Below are positions 17,871-27,251 of a DNA stretch of 38,914 bases, one piece after another. The translations under genes and the position numbers were made by a program. The notes beneath the pieces are model-generated. The model did no database searches. It had not been told where the DNA came from and worked only from the letters and a program-made list of their open reading frames with translations. Source of the DNA: Pseudobdellovibrionaceae bacterium (lineage in GTDB: Bacteria; Bdellovibrionota; Bdellovibrionia; Bdellovibrionales; Bdellovibrionaceae). Every line of letters starts with the position of its first letter. The first letter of the stretch is position 1. The stretch lies in contig JANWYU010000212.1 in NCBI GenBank assembly GCA_025055135.1, positions 1 through 38,914 of the forward strand, in the 5' to 3' direction.

Positions 17871-19589
17871 ATGGCTAAAATAGGGGAGTTGCTAGTAAAA
17901 GAAGGTTACCTTAAAAGTGATCAATTACAAAAGGCGCAAGAATATTCTAAGCGTACTGGTCAAAATTTGATTTCGGCGATTATTAATCTTGGTTTTTTGA
18001 CAGATGAACAAATTTTAAAGGCCAAAGAAAAAATTTTTAAAATACCTGGGGTTGATCTCAATAAATTTCCAGTTCAAAAGTCGGCAGTAGAACTGATTCC
18101 TCGAGATTTTTGCGAAAAAAACATCCTAATTCCTATTCAAACTGTGGGTGATCAGGCTATTTTAATTGCTTTTGCAGAACCAGGAAACTTACAGATTCTT
18201 GATCAAATCCGCTTTATTACCAAAAGAAAAATCCAATCTGTTGTTGGTACAGAGCCTTCCATTTTGGCAGCAATTGATCGATACCATATGGCTTCGGCCT
18301 CGGTGGCGCAGGGAGCCCTGGCGGAGGTAGAGGCATTTAGTGAAGGGGATGTTGCCGTTGGAGGCGATGCTGTCGTTAATTTGGCTGGTGTTGATTCGAG
18401 CGGAGGTGAGGACGCCCCTATTGTAAAATTTGTGCATACAATTTTGCTTGAGGCCATTCGTCTTAAGGCCTCTGACATTCACTTTGAGCCTTATGAAAAA
18501 CGATTGCGCGTCCGTTTTCGCTTGGATGGTAACTTGGTTGAGGTGCAAAACCAACCAGTGGGAATTGCCAGTGCTGTAGCCAGCCGATTAAAGATTATGA
18601 GTAAATTGGACATTGCTGAAAAGAGAAGACCCCAAGATGGACGAATTAAGATCCAGTTTAAAACGACAAAAGGCATACAGGACATGGATTTTAGGGTAAG
18701 TGTTATGCCGACGATTCATGGGGAAAAGATCGTTCTAAGGCTACTTGATAAAACCAATTTGCAGTTAGATATGACCAAATTGGGGTTTGAGCCTGATGAT
18801 TTAGAGCTGTTCCGTAAGCACATTCATATGCCTCAGGGCATGATTTTGATCACGGGACCAACCGGATCAGGAAAGACGACTACTATTTATTCAGCCTTAG
18901 CCGATTTAAATAAACCTGATGTAAATATTTCAACGGCTGAGGATCCGGTGGAATTTAATTTAGAGGGAATTAATCAGCTTCAAGTGAATCCAGATATCGG
19001 AGTTACTTTTTCTGAGGCCTTAAAAACGTTTTTGCGGCAGGACCCTGATATCATTATGGTGGGTGAGATTCGTGATTTAGAGACGGCAGAGATTGCGGCC
19101 AAAGCAGCTTCCACTGGGCATTTGGTGGTAAGCACTCTTCACACAAACGATGCTCCCCAAACCGTAACCAGGTTAATTGAAATGGGAGTAGCTCCCTATG
19201 TTATTACTTCGACCATCAACCTAATCGTTGCTCAGCGATTAATCGGAAAAATATGTGATACCTGCAAAGTCTTGCAGAAAGTGCCCGATCAAGTACTTCT
19301 TGATTTAGGGGCCGATTATGCGGAGCTGGGAGAGTACAAAATCTTTTCGGCAAAAGGCTGTAATGTTTGTCATGGTTCAGGCATTAAGGGGAGAATCGCT
19401 ATTTTTGAATTATTAGTCATGAGTGATTCTATTAAAGAGGCCGTGCTTAAGGGAGCTAGTGCCAATGAATTGCGCATAATTGCCAAGAAAGAGGGAATGA
19501 GAACCTTACGAAGATCGGCACTGTTAAAACTCAAAAGAGGCCAAACGACGATTCAAGAGGTGATTAATTCATCGGTGAGGGATGTATGA
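17871..19589 (+). CDS. pilB: Type IV pilus assembly ATPase PilB
   Basis: T2SSE N-terminal domain; Walker A GPTGSGKTTT; Asp box STAEDPVEFN; Walker B DPDIIMVGEIRDLETAEIA; His box STLHTNDAPQT; zinc Cys motif CDTC…CNVCHGSGIKGR. Confidence 0.95.
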   Translation: MAKIGELLVKEGYLKSDQLQKAQEYSKRTGQNLISAIINLGFLTDEQILKAKEKIFKIPGVDLNKFPVQKSAVELIPRDFCEKNILIPIQTVGDQAILIAFAEPGNLQILDQIRFITKRKIQSVVGTEPSILAAIDRYHMASASVAQGALAEVEAFSEGDVAVGGDAVVNLAGVDSSGGEDAPIVKFVHTILLEAIRLKASDIHFEPYEKRLRVRFRLDGNLVEVQNQPVGIASAVASRLKIMSKLDIAEKRRPQDGRIKIQFKTTKGIQDMDFRVSVMPTIHGEKIVLRLLDKTNLQLDMTKLGFEPDDLELFRKHIHMPQGMILITGPTGSGKTTTIYSALADLNKPDVNISTAEDPVEFNLEGINQLQVNPDIGVTFSEALKTFLRQDPDIIMVGEIRDLETAEIAAKAASTGHLVVSTLHTNDAPQTVTRLIEMGVAPYVITSTINLIVAQRLIGKICDTCKVLQKVPDQVLLDLGADYAELGEYKIFSAKGCNVCHGSGIKGRIAIFELLVMSDSIKEAVLKGASANELRIIAKKEGMRTLRRSALLKLKRGQTTIQEVINSSVRDV

Positions 19590-20536
19590 TGGGTTATGAA
19601 TTAGTCTTAAAGGCTATTCGTAACAAAAAGGCTTTTTTGTTCGAGTTCCGCACTGATGGACTTGTTTTCATCTATGATGGCATTGTTTGGGAGAAATTGG
19701 ATAATCCTGACTTGCCAGCGTTGGATGAATGGTTACCCACCTTTGTGGATCAGCTAACCCCCGATATCAAAATGAAGCACAAAAATCAGGCTTCGTGGAG
19801 GGTTGAGCTGGATTATTCGGGAGAGAACTTCATTTGTTCATACTCTCATCACTATAAGAGTTTGCGTATCTCCCGTGCCCCCTCGAAAGCCCTTAATTTA
19901 AAAGAATGGGGTTTCCTGGAAAATCAAATAAAGAGCTTATCACAGCCAGGACAAATTACTTTAATTACCGGGCCGCAAATGAGTGGAAAATCGACTTTGC
20001 AAAAATTGTTAATGAAATCGTCAGAAATCGGAGGGGTGTTACCAGTTGTTAAAGAGCCTGGTAGCCTTATTCCCTCGCCGAGAATTTGGTATTTTGGCGA
20101 TGAGAAAAATATCCCAATACGCGAGGTTTTGGATTTATCTTTGTACGGACAAAGTGTCTGTTTAGCCTTCGAAGCTTTGGACTTGGAGGCCTGTCTTCTA
20201 CGGTTTTTTGAGCACATTCCGACAGTTTTTCAGGACCGAGTGATTCAATTTTTAACAGTTGTCGAAACGAGATTGTTACCTGGAGTGGAACAGTTGGTGG
20301 TTCCCTTTTCTTCGTTCTATCAATTGCGCTATTGCCCTCAAATCATGTTAGATAAAAAGGATTGGAATGCTCTTTTAACATGGAATGAGGGTAGCAAAGA
20401 AAATTTTAATGTGAGGACATTAAATCAAGCCTTACTTCAGGGGGTTATCAGGAGGAAGATTGAAATGCAAACTGCCTTTTCTGCGTCAACCTTTCCGGAA
20501 GGATTAGACTTACTATTAAAAAGATTAGGAGTATAA
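19586..20536 (+). CDS. Divergent, probably catalytically degenerate PilT-like secretion ATPase
   Basis: Start overlaps pilB stop (ATGATG). PSKALNLKEWGFLENQIKSLSQPGQITLITGPQMSGKST aligns with the PilT core; C-terminal layout matches PilT without the Asp/His boxes. Confidence 0.7.
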   Translation: MMGYELVLKAIRNKKAFLFEFRTDGLVFIYDGIVWEKLDNPDLPALDEWLPTFVDQLTPDIKMKHKNQASWRVELDYSGENFICSYSHHYKSLRISRAPSKALNLKEWGFLENQIKSLSQPGQITLITGPQMSGKSTLQKLLMKSSEIGGVLPVVKEPGSLIPSPRIWYFGDEKNIPIREVLDLSLYGQSVCLAFEALDLEACLLRFFEHIPTVFQDRVIQFLTVVETRLLPGVEQLVVPFSSFYQLRYCPQIMLDKKDWNALLTWNEGSKENFNVRTLNQALLQGVIRRKIEMQTAFSASTFPEGLDLLLKRLGV

Positions 20537-20539
20537 GCC

Positions 20540-21751
20540 GTGAACAAATTTGCCTACTTAGCTACGACTCCGAAGGGCAAAACGATATCTGGTCAATTGG
20601 ATGCTGAGGATGAGGCAAGTGCTCGCATTTTGTTAAGGGCTCGAAATCTGAATCCTATTAGGGTGGTAAAAGTGAAAGGGACCTCATCTACTCCTTCAGG
20701 ATTTGTTGTCAAAGGCAGGATATCCTCTCGGGATCTCCAAATTTTTACCAGGCAATTCTCTACCTTGATCAGTGCTGGAATTCCGATTCTAGATTCTTTA
20801 AAAATTTTAGGAGAAGGGAAAAAGAATCCAACATTGAAGGAGGTTTTGTCGAAGGTGCAAGCAAGCATTCAGCAGGGAAAGAAGCTTGGAGATGCATTAG
20901 GGGCTCATGGAAATATTTTCGACCGCTTGTATGTGAATATGGTGAAGGCGGGAGAAGAAGCAGGTATTCTTGATGGAATTCTACAAAGATTATCGGTTTA
21001 TTTAGAAAAGGCTGAAAAGATAAAAAAACAGATTAAAAGTGCCATGGTGTACCCTGTTTCTATAATTGTTTTGGCCTTGATTGTGATTACAGGAATATTG
21101 ATTTTTATCGTACCAAAATTCCAGGAGCTTTATAAAGGCAAGAAAGAGTTACCGGCTTTGACTCAGATGGTAGTCGATATGAGTCATTTCATCATAGAAA
21201 AATGGTATTTGGTCATAGCTTTCATTCTCGGGGTTCCTTTTATTTTTTTTCAGTGGTATCGATCGGCTGAAGGAAGAGAACTTGTAGAACGTTTTTTAAT
21301 TAGGGCCCCCGTTCTTGGCGAAGTGGTTCAAAAAGCAGCGATCGCGCGTATGACTCGTACTTTGTCAACTCTCTTGTCCGCGGGAGTTCCAGTTATCGAC
21401 GCCTTAGAGATTGCAGCCAAAACTGCAGGAAATGTGGTCATTGAAGAAACCCTGTTGCGCTGTAAGGAAAGTGTCATTCAGGGTAAAAGTATTGGGTTGC
21501 CTTTGTCCAAAGAAAAGATGATTCCCGATATGGTAGCCCAGATGGTAACCATTGGTGAAGCTTCCGGAACTTTAGATACCATGTTAGGTAAGGTAGCCGA
21601 TTTTTATGAGGATGACGTGGAAAATGCCATTAAGGCAGCTACCTCTTTGATTGAGCCTGTTTTAATGGTGGTTGTTGGAGGCTTTATTGCCTTCTTAGTC
21701 ATTGCTATCTATCTGCCCATCTTTGATGTGGCTAGCTTGCGACCTGAATGA
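20540..21751 (+). CDS. pilC: Type IV pilus inner-membrane platform protein PilC
   Basis: FTRQFSTLISAGIPILDSLKIL, MVKAGEEAGILDGILQRLSVYLEKAEKIKKQIKSAMVYP, duplicated T2SSF domains, IGEASGTLDTML…PVLMVVVGGFIAFLVIAIYLPIF. Confidence 0.96.
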   Translation: MNKFAYLATTPKGKTISGQLDAEDEASARILLRARNLNPIRVVKVKGTSSTPSGFVVKGRISSRDLQIFTRQFSTLISAGIPILDSLKILGEGKKNPTLKEVLSKVQASIQQGKKLGDALGAHGNIFDRLYVNMVKAGEEAGILDGILQRLSVYLEKAEKIKKQIKSAMVYPVSIIVLALIVITGILIFIVPKFQELYKGKKELPALTQMVVDMSHFIIEKWYLVIAFILGVPFIFFQWYRSAEGRELVERFLIRAPVLGEVVQKAAIARMTRTLSTLLSAGVPVIDALEIAAKTAGNVVIEETLLRCKESVIQGKSIGLPLSKEKMIPDMVAQMVTIGEASGTLDTMLGKVADFYEDDVENAIKAATSLIEPVLMVVVGGFIAFLVIAIYLPIFDVASLRPE

Positions 21752-23277
21752 AATACGTCTGGCTTATTCCGAGTATCATTTATGCATTGTTAATCATTTT
21801 AGCTGGAGCTATTTATTTGATTGAAGGTTACCTAGTCCAAATCAGGACGCTTCAGATTTTATACTTTATAGGCGCTTTGGGTTTAATTGGTCAGTCCATT
21901 ATTATTTTTTGGGAACAGAGAAAAAAAATAGTAACGAGGTCCATTCAAGTACTCGATTTGATTTTAATCTCTTCCGCTATGTTTCTGGTAACTTCTGGTC
22001 AGAGCCTTCTTTTCTTTCTTGTTTTAGTATACGTTTTTTACACTGGCTTAACAGGATCTCATCGATGGCTGGATTTAGTAACAGGTTATTTTATTTTTGT
22101 TAACGTAATATCACAGTATTTGATGTTTGATCAAATGACTCTTCCTGACATTCTCATGCAACTTATCTTTGCGATGTCGCTTTTGGTGGTTAACTTTATG
22201 AGTCGATCGGTTGCGGCGAGTTTTTCAGAAGAGCAACAAAAAAATGCATTTTTACAAAAGTTAAATCAAGCAATTTTCGCTAATGTGCCCTATGGTTTTC
22301 TTGTTACTAATCCTGACGATGGTACTTTAGTTCATTATAATCCTTACTTACGAGATCTTTTTTTAAAGGTTCGTCCGCAGACAAACCCTTTTGAAGTTAC
22401 TAGTCTATTTGAGATTTTTCCTGAATTAAAGACTTTGGATACTTCGGATCGGATGGGATTGGATCTCATTCACAAGGTAGCTGACGGATTTGTGTTTTTA
22501 AGGGCGAAGCTGGTTAAATTGTTAGGAATCACTCCTCACTCTAACCTTTACATCATTGAAGATCGAACTGAGATTGAGAGATTAGAAATGAGTCGCAGAC
22601 AATCTGAAAAATTGGCTGCGATAGGAACCTTAGCTGCTGGAATTGCTCATGAGATTCGCAATCCATTAGCTGGAATCAGTGGTGCTTTGCAGTTGCTAGA
22701 ACCAAACATTGTTACCGATGAATCAAAGCGCTTAGTTAAAATTGTGTTTCGTGAAATCGATCGACTAAATGGACTCATCACGGAGTTTTTGGATTTTGCC
22801 CGTCCAGAGCCTCCTCCTCCTACCTCTTTAGTGAATTTAAAAACTATTTTAACAGATTGTTTTTTAGTTGTGGTTAATGATCCTCGCTTTCCTTTTTTGA
22901 AAGACCTGAAGCCATTTCAATTTGAAGAAGATTTTTTTATTTTGGGATACTCAGATAAGCTCAAGCAGATGTTTGTTAACATTATGGTTAATGCAGCCGA
23001 ATCCATGATTCAATCTCCTGAAAAAAAATTACAGGTTACCTTAAAGAAACAGGATAATCTCGTTAAAGTGGTCATTGAAGATACGGGAGAGGGTATGGAT
23101 TCCGAGACCGTTCAAAAAATTTTCGAGCCATTTTTTACGACTAAGGACAAGGGAACTGGACTGGGGATGGCTATTGTTCTTAAAATCGTCCAAAATCATC
23201 GGGGTTATATTTTCGTAGAAAGTCAGAAAGGAAAGGGGACTCGAATCGAAATTCACTTTCCTACTGCTGTAACTTAA
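21748..23277 (+). CDS. pilS: PilS-like sensor histidine kinase
   Basis: N-terminal TM bundle, PAS-like region, H-box AAGIAHEIRNPLAGISGALQLL, N-box FVNIMVNAAESM, G boxes EDTGEGMDSETVQKIFEPFFTTKDKGTGLGMAIV; followed by pilR. Confidence 0.88.
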   Translation: MKYVWLIPSIIYALLIILAGAIYLIEGYLVQIRTLQILYFIGALGLIGQSIIIFWEQRKKIVTRSIQVLDLILISSAMFLVTSGQSLLFFLVLVYVFYTGLTGSHRWLDLVTGYFIFVNVISQYLMFDQMTLPDILMQLIFAMSLLVVNFMSRSVAASFSEEQQKNAFLQKLNQAIFANVPYGFLVTNPDDGTLVHYNPYLRDLFLKVRPQTNPFEVTSLFEIFPELKTLDTSDRMGLDLIHKVADGFVFLRAKLVKLLGITPHSNLYIIEDRTEIERLEMSRRQSEKLAAIGTLAAGIAHEIRNPLAGISGALQLLEPNIVTDESKRLVKIVFREIDRLNGLITEFLDFARPEPPPPTSLVNLKTILTDCFLVVVNDPRFPFLKDLKPFQFEEDFFILGYSDKLKQMFVNIMVNAAESMIQSPEKKLQVTLKKQDNLVKVVIEDTGEGMDSETVQKIFEPFFTTKDKGTGLGMAIVLKIVQNHRGYIFVESQKGKGTRIEIHFPTAVT

Positions 23278-23331
23278 GCTAACCTAAAAAGAGCCGTTAA
23301 TGTTAGTAACCTTAATTATTGGAGGGCCTCC

Positions 23332-24744
23332 ATGAAGCCGCGTATCTTAGTGGTCGATGATGAAGAGTCTATCCGGGAATTTTTAGAAATTATGTTAAAA
23401 AAAGAGGGTTACGAGGTTTCACTGGCGGAAGACGGTGAGCAGGGCAGGGAGTTTATAAAAAACAAAACGTTCGATATGGTGATTTCGGACCTACAAATGC
23501 CTAAATTAAACGGATTAGAGTTACTCAAATGGACCAAGCAAAACTATCCCGATATTACTTTTATGATGATTACGGCATTCGGTACCACAGAATCTGCAGT
23601 AGAGGCCATGAAGATGGGGGCGTATGACTATATAACCAAACCTTTTAAAATTGACGAGGTTAAGATTGTTATTGCCAACGCCCTAAAAGCAAAACACTTG
23701 GAGGTGGAAAATCGTGTTTTGCGTAAGGAATTAAAAGCCACGTTTTCCTTTCAACAGATGGTTGGTAATTCCGAGGCGATGCATCGTATTTTTGACTTAA
23801 TTCAGCGGGTGAGTCAGGCCCCTTCCAATGTGATAATTACCGGGGAATCTGGGACTGGAAAAGAAATGGTGGCTAAGGCCATTCATTATAATGGGGCTTT
23901 AAAAGATCGACCTTTTGTGAGTGTCAATTGCGGGGCCATTCCTGAGGCTTTAATTGAGTCGGAGTTATTTGGTCATAAAAAAGGTGCATTTACCAGTGCT
24001 ATTGCTGATAAAGCTGGTCTTTTTGAAGTGGCCAACGGGGGAACTTTGTTTTTGGATGAAGTGGGAGAATTACCGTTATCAGTTCAGGTAAAGCTGTTGC
24101 GTGCCCTTCAAGAACGGGTTATTCGCCGACTGGGAGCGAACGATGATATTAAAATTGACGTTCGTATTATCGCTGCTACCAATCGCGACCTGCAAAAAAT
24201 GGTAGCAGAGGGGACCTTCCGCCAAGATCTATTTTATCGATTGAATGTAATTCACATTCATTTACCTCCGCTGCGCGAGCGAAAAGAAGATATCCCTCTT
24301 CTTGTTAATTTTTTTGTTAAAAAGTTTAACGAACGCCTCGGCAAAAACATCAGTGGTGTTTCTCAAGAGGCGATGGATCTTTTAATGAAATACCATTATC
24401 CGGGAAATGTGCGCGAACTGGAAAATATTATCGAGCGGACCATGGCCTTGGAAACTGGGTCGATCATTCTTCCTGAAAGCCTTCCCCCTTTATCGGGTAA
24501 ATCTTCTGAGCCAGATGGTGCTAAGTTCAGGACCACTTATGAGATTGAACTTGATAAAAATGGGATTGATTTAGAGAAGGTGTTAGGTCAAATTGAGAAG
24601 GAACTGATTTTGAAGGCCATTCATTTGGCTGGCGGGGTGAAAAAAAATGCCGCCAAATTACTGAAGGTTACTCCCCGCTCCATGCGTTACCGATGTGATA
24701 AATATAATCTCGGCCCTATGGAGGATGAGGCTGAGGACATCTAA
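23332..24744 (+). CDS. pilR: NtrC-family sigma-54 response regulator, PilR-like
   Basis: Receiver (ILVVDDEESIREFL, MVISDLQMPKLNG), AAA+ GESGTGKEMVAKAIH, GAFTSA, C-terminal Fis-type HTH. Confidence 0.92.
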   Translation: MKPRILVVDDEESIREFLEIMLKKEGYEVSLAEDGEQGREFIKNKTFDMVISDLQMPKLNGLELLKWTKQNYPDITFMMITAFGTTESAVEAMKMGAYDYITKPFKIDEVKIVIANALKAKHLEVENRVLRKELKATFSFQQMVGNSEAMHRIFDLIQRVSQAPSNVIITGESGTGKEMVAKAIHYNGALKDRPFVSVNCGAIPEALIESELFGHKKGAFTSAIADKAGLFEVANGGTLFLDEVGELPLSVQVKLLRALQERVIRRLGANDDIKIDVRIIAATNRDLQKMVAEGTFRQDLFYRLNVIHIHLPPLRERKEDIPLLVNFFVKKFNERLGKNISGVSQEAMDLLMKYHYPGNVRELENIIERTMALETGSIILPESLPPLSGKSSEPDGAKFRTTYEIELDKNGIDLEKVLGQIEKELILKAIHLAGGVKKNAAKLLKVTPRSMRYRCDKYNLGPMEDEAEDI

Positions 24745-24818
24745 AATGTGATTTCTAACGATTTTTATTTATTGATTACACCGCTTAATCAGGTTTAGGA
24801 TCAGAAGGCTTTGGGTGT

Positions 24819-24894
24819 GGTCTCATAGCTCAACGGGATAGAGCCACGGTTTCCTAAACCGTAGATCCAGGTTCGAGTCCTGGTGAGGCCACCA
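24819..24894 (+). tRNA. tRNA-Arg (anticodon CCT), CCA encoded
   Basis: Full cloverleaf by eye: acceptor GGTCTCA/TGAGGCC (one G-U), D-arm GCTC/GAGC, anticodon stem ACGGT-TTCCTAA-ACCGT, T-arm CCAGG-TTCGAGT-CCTGG, A discriminator + CCA. Confidence 0.95.
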
Positions 24895-24911
24895 AATCCG
24901 CTGCGGCGGTT

Positions 24912-26012
24912 TTAGGATGCCCGAAAGTGTTGGGCGCTAAACGGAAGCTTATTATCAATTAACTCTTGAAGGAAGCTAGGGACATTTCCTGTTGGTTCCA
25001 ATCTCCCATGGAGCCGTCCGTCGGTACCCCGAATGAGACGAGGAATATGATAAATGGGAACCACATTATAGGCACCCTTTTCATCGAATCCAACAACCTC
25101 GGAGATAGAAGTTACCTTTCGGGAACCATCGCTAAGTCGGCTAATCTGCACAATGAGCTCCACAGCAGAGGCTACTTGATAGCGCAAGGCCTTTTCTGAG
25201 AGTTTGGTATCTCCCCCAGAGGCAAGGGCCTCTAACCGCACAATGGCATCTTCAGGGGTGTTGGCATGAACGGTTCCCATCGATCCTTTATGACCGGTAT
25301 TCATAGCTTGAATGAGTTCTAACGCCTCGCTAGAGCGAACCTCACCAACGATAATACGGTCCGGTCGTAAGCGTAAGGCACTTTTTAATAGATCTCGTAT
25401 GGTAACCTCTCCTTTTCCCATTTGATCAGCCTGTTTTGTTTCAAAAAAAACCACATGATCGTGCTGGATTTTCAATTCGCTTGAATCCTCAATGACGATA
25501 ATGCGTTGGGTTTTAGGGATATAAGAGCAAAGTAGGGACAATAAAGTGGTTTTACCGGAGCCTGTTCCGCCACTGACTAAAAGGTTTTTCCCGAGAAGTA
25601 CACAGGCATTTAAAAATAAGGCCGCTTCCTGTGTGATGGATCCAAGTGCTATATACTCTTTAAAGGTAATTTGGGATTGGGTGAATTTTCGGATACTTAC
25701 AGTGGTTCCATTTCGGGCGCAGGGAGGAATGACCACGGCAACCCGAGACCCATCGGGAAGGCGGGCATCTAAACGGGGCTCGTCCTCCGATATCCGTCGA
25801 CCCACGCTCTGAGCAATATTGTTTACAGCCGCTCTTAAACTATCCTCATCGCTGAACTTTTTATCGGTCTTATAAAGAATGCCCTTTTTTTCTACAAAAA
25901 TTTCATGGGGTCCGTTAATTAAAATTTCACTAATGGTTGGGTCATCCCATAATTCGGTAATGGGTCCTAAAAAATTGCGAACCGCAGCTGCTACCACCGA
26001 AGATTTTGTCAT
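24912..26012 (-). CDS. cpaF: CpaF/TadA-type secretion ATPase
   Basis: ITELWDDPTISEILINGPHEIFVEKKG; LVSGGTGSGKTTLLSLL; RPDRIIVGEVRSSEALELIQAMNTGHKGSMGTVHANTPEDAIVRLE. Confidence 0.92.
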   Translation of the reverse strand: MTKSSVVAAAVRNFLGPITELWDDPTISEILINGPHEIFVEKKGILYKTDKKFSDEDSLRAAVNNIAQSVGRRISEDEPRLDARLPDGSRVAVVIPPCARNGTTVSIRKFTQSQITFKEYIALGSITQEAALFLNACVLLGKNLLVSGGTGSGKTTLLSLLCSYIPKTQRIIVIEDSSELKIQHDHVVFFETKQADQMGKGEVTIRDLLKSALRLRPDRIIVGEVRSSEALELIQAMNTGHKGSMGTVHANTPEDAIVRLEALASGGDTKLSEKALRYQVASAVELIVQISRLSDGSRKVTSISEVVGFDEKGAYNVVPIYHIPRLIRGTDGRLHGRLEPTGNVPSFLQELIDNKLPFSAQHFRAS

Positions 26013-26063
26013 TTTTGACTATACCCCCTTATAATGTTTTGTTACCTTTTGGTTTAGCATTGG

Positions 26064-26624
26064 TTACTGACTACTTAACCGGGGTTTGGGTAACACATGG
26101 ATTTTACCCTCAAATCCACTTTCTGGGCAGATAATATAAAATGTTCCCTCTTTTTTGACCGGTAACATGATTTTTTTTACCTCACCAAAGGGCATACTGT
26201 CTTGAATGCCAAATTGGTCAATAAGAAAACTAGCCAATCGATTGTTACGATTGACATTAGTAATCACTAACTCCACTTTGGTGTTAGACTCAAATTGGAC
26301 TTGGTTGGGAATAAATCCGTTATCAGAATGTAACATAACAATTGTTTTTTTATTATGATCGAGTTCTGGTGATAGTAACTCTTGAACCCGGGGGTGAGTA
26401 TTAACTGTGGAGGACGGTTGGGAATCTATTTTTTTTGATATTTTCTCAAAGTTGGAGGGGTGCCGTTGGGCGGTTGTTTGCGATGAAATTTCAATGGTTT
26501 CCTTAGATTGAATCGTAAAATGGAGTAAGCTTGTTAAAAGGAACACGAGGGTTTTTATGGCGCGAAAAATCCATTGGTTTTTGCTAGTGGATTTGGGTGC
26601 GTTGGGTGTATTCCACCAACTCAT
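26064..26624 (-). CDS. Cupredoxin-like domain protein, membrane-anchored/secreted
   Basis: ORF 26064..26708; the start is probably internal (MSWWNTPNAPKS). TM segment then C-terminal GFIPNQVQFESNTKVELVITNVNRNNRLASFLIDQFGI…EGTFYIICPESGFEGKIHVL. Confidence 0.55.
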   Translation of the reverse strand: MSWWNTPNAPKSTSKNQWIFRAIKTLVFLLTSLLHFTIQSKETIEISSQTTAQRHPSNFEKISKKIDSQPSSTVNTHPRVQELLSPELDHNKKTIVMLHSDNGFIPNQVQFESNTKVELVITNVNRNNRLASFLIDQFGIQDSMPFGEVKKIMLPVKKEGTFYIICPESGFEGKIHVLPKPRLSSQ

Positions 26625-26856
26625 TGGCGACCTCCAAGGCAATAACATTTTGGAAATCTTCAGAGAGATGCTGCAAAAACTGAAATAATTCACTTCCTTT
26701 GGTTTCATTAAGCTGTTCTACGAGAGAGCGATGGACTTGCCAGTGGGATTGACGAAACTGCACAATTTGATGCCAATCCTTTTGAATCACCCGTTGAATG
26801 GCTCCAATGGCATATAGGGCATCAAAAATTTCCTGTAAATTCCCTTGTAAATACAT
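26584..26856 (-). CDS. Small hypothetical helical protein
   Basis: 90 aa ORF preceded by RBS-like aggagg on the minus strand; overlaps the downstream cupredoxin-like gene. Confidence 0.5.
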   Translation of the reverse strand: MYLQGNLQEIFDALYAIGAIQRVIQKDWHQIVQFRQSHWQVHRSLVEQLNETKGSELFQFLQHLSEDFQNVIALEVANELVEYTQRTQIH

Positions 26857-27000
26857 ATCAACCTCCTGTTGATGTCACACGCTTGTACGTATGTAACAGC
26901 GGCTTTTAAAACAAAAAGTTGAGTCTAGAAATGGGGGAATCAAAGCCCAAAGTCTGAGACAGATTAGTACGGGGTTGTTGATGACAGGTAAAAATGATTT

Positions 27001-27183
27001 TTAATTTTTATCTTCGGAGGATTCTGATTTCTTCTTTGATAACAAGAAAACGACAATAATTCCCACAAATACAACGGAGGAAAACATCATTAATTTTAAA
27101 AAATATTGGGTAAACTGTTCGTTATTTATGATCTCCAAACTTCTTAAAGCCCCTAATGCAACAGCCAAGATAGTTTCAATCAC
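27001..27183 (-). CDS. Small single-/two-TM hypothetical protein
   Basis: 60 aa; FLKLMMFSSVVFVGIIVVFLLSKKKSE TM helix with charged tail. Confidence 0.35.
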   Translation of the reverse strand: MIETILAVALGALRSLEIINNEQFTQYFLKLMMFSSVVFVGIIVVFLLSKKKSESSEDKN

Positions 27184-27251
27184 AACAAATAATAAAATTA
27201 ATCTAATTTTTACACCCTTTCTTATTTTTTCCCTATCTATTTTTTTATTTT

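Noticed and set aside
18189-18554. 121 aa and 91 aa minus-strand ORFs inside pilB
   Set aside because: Antisense to a strongly conserved gene, composition unlike real proteins.
24744-24912. Integrated element at the tRNA-Arg 3' end
   Set aside because: No integrase, no att-like direct repeat of the tRNA 3' end seen within the window; flanking genes are core genes.
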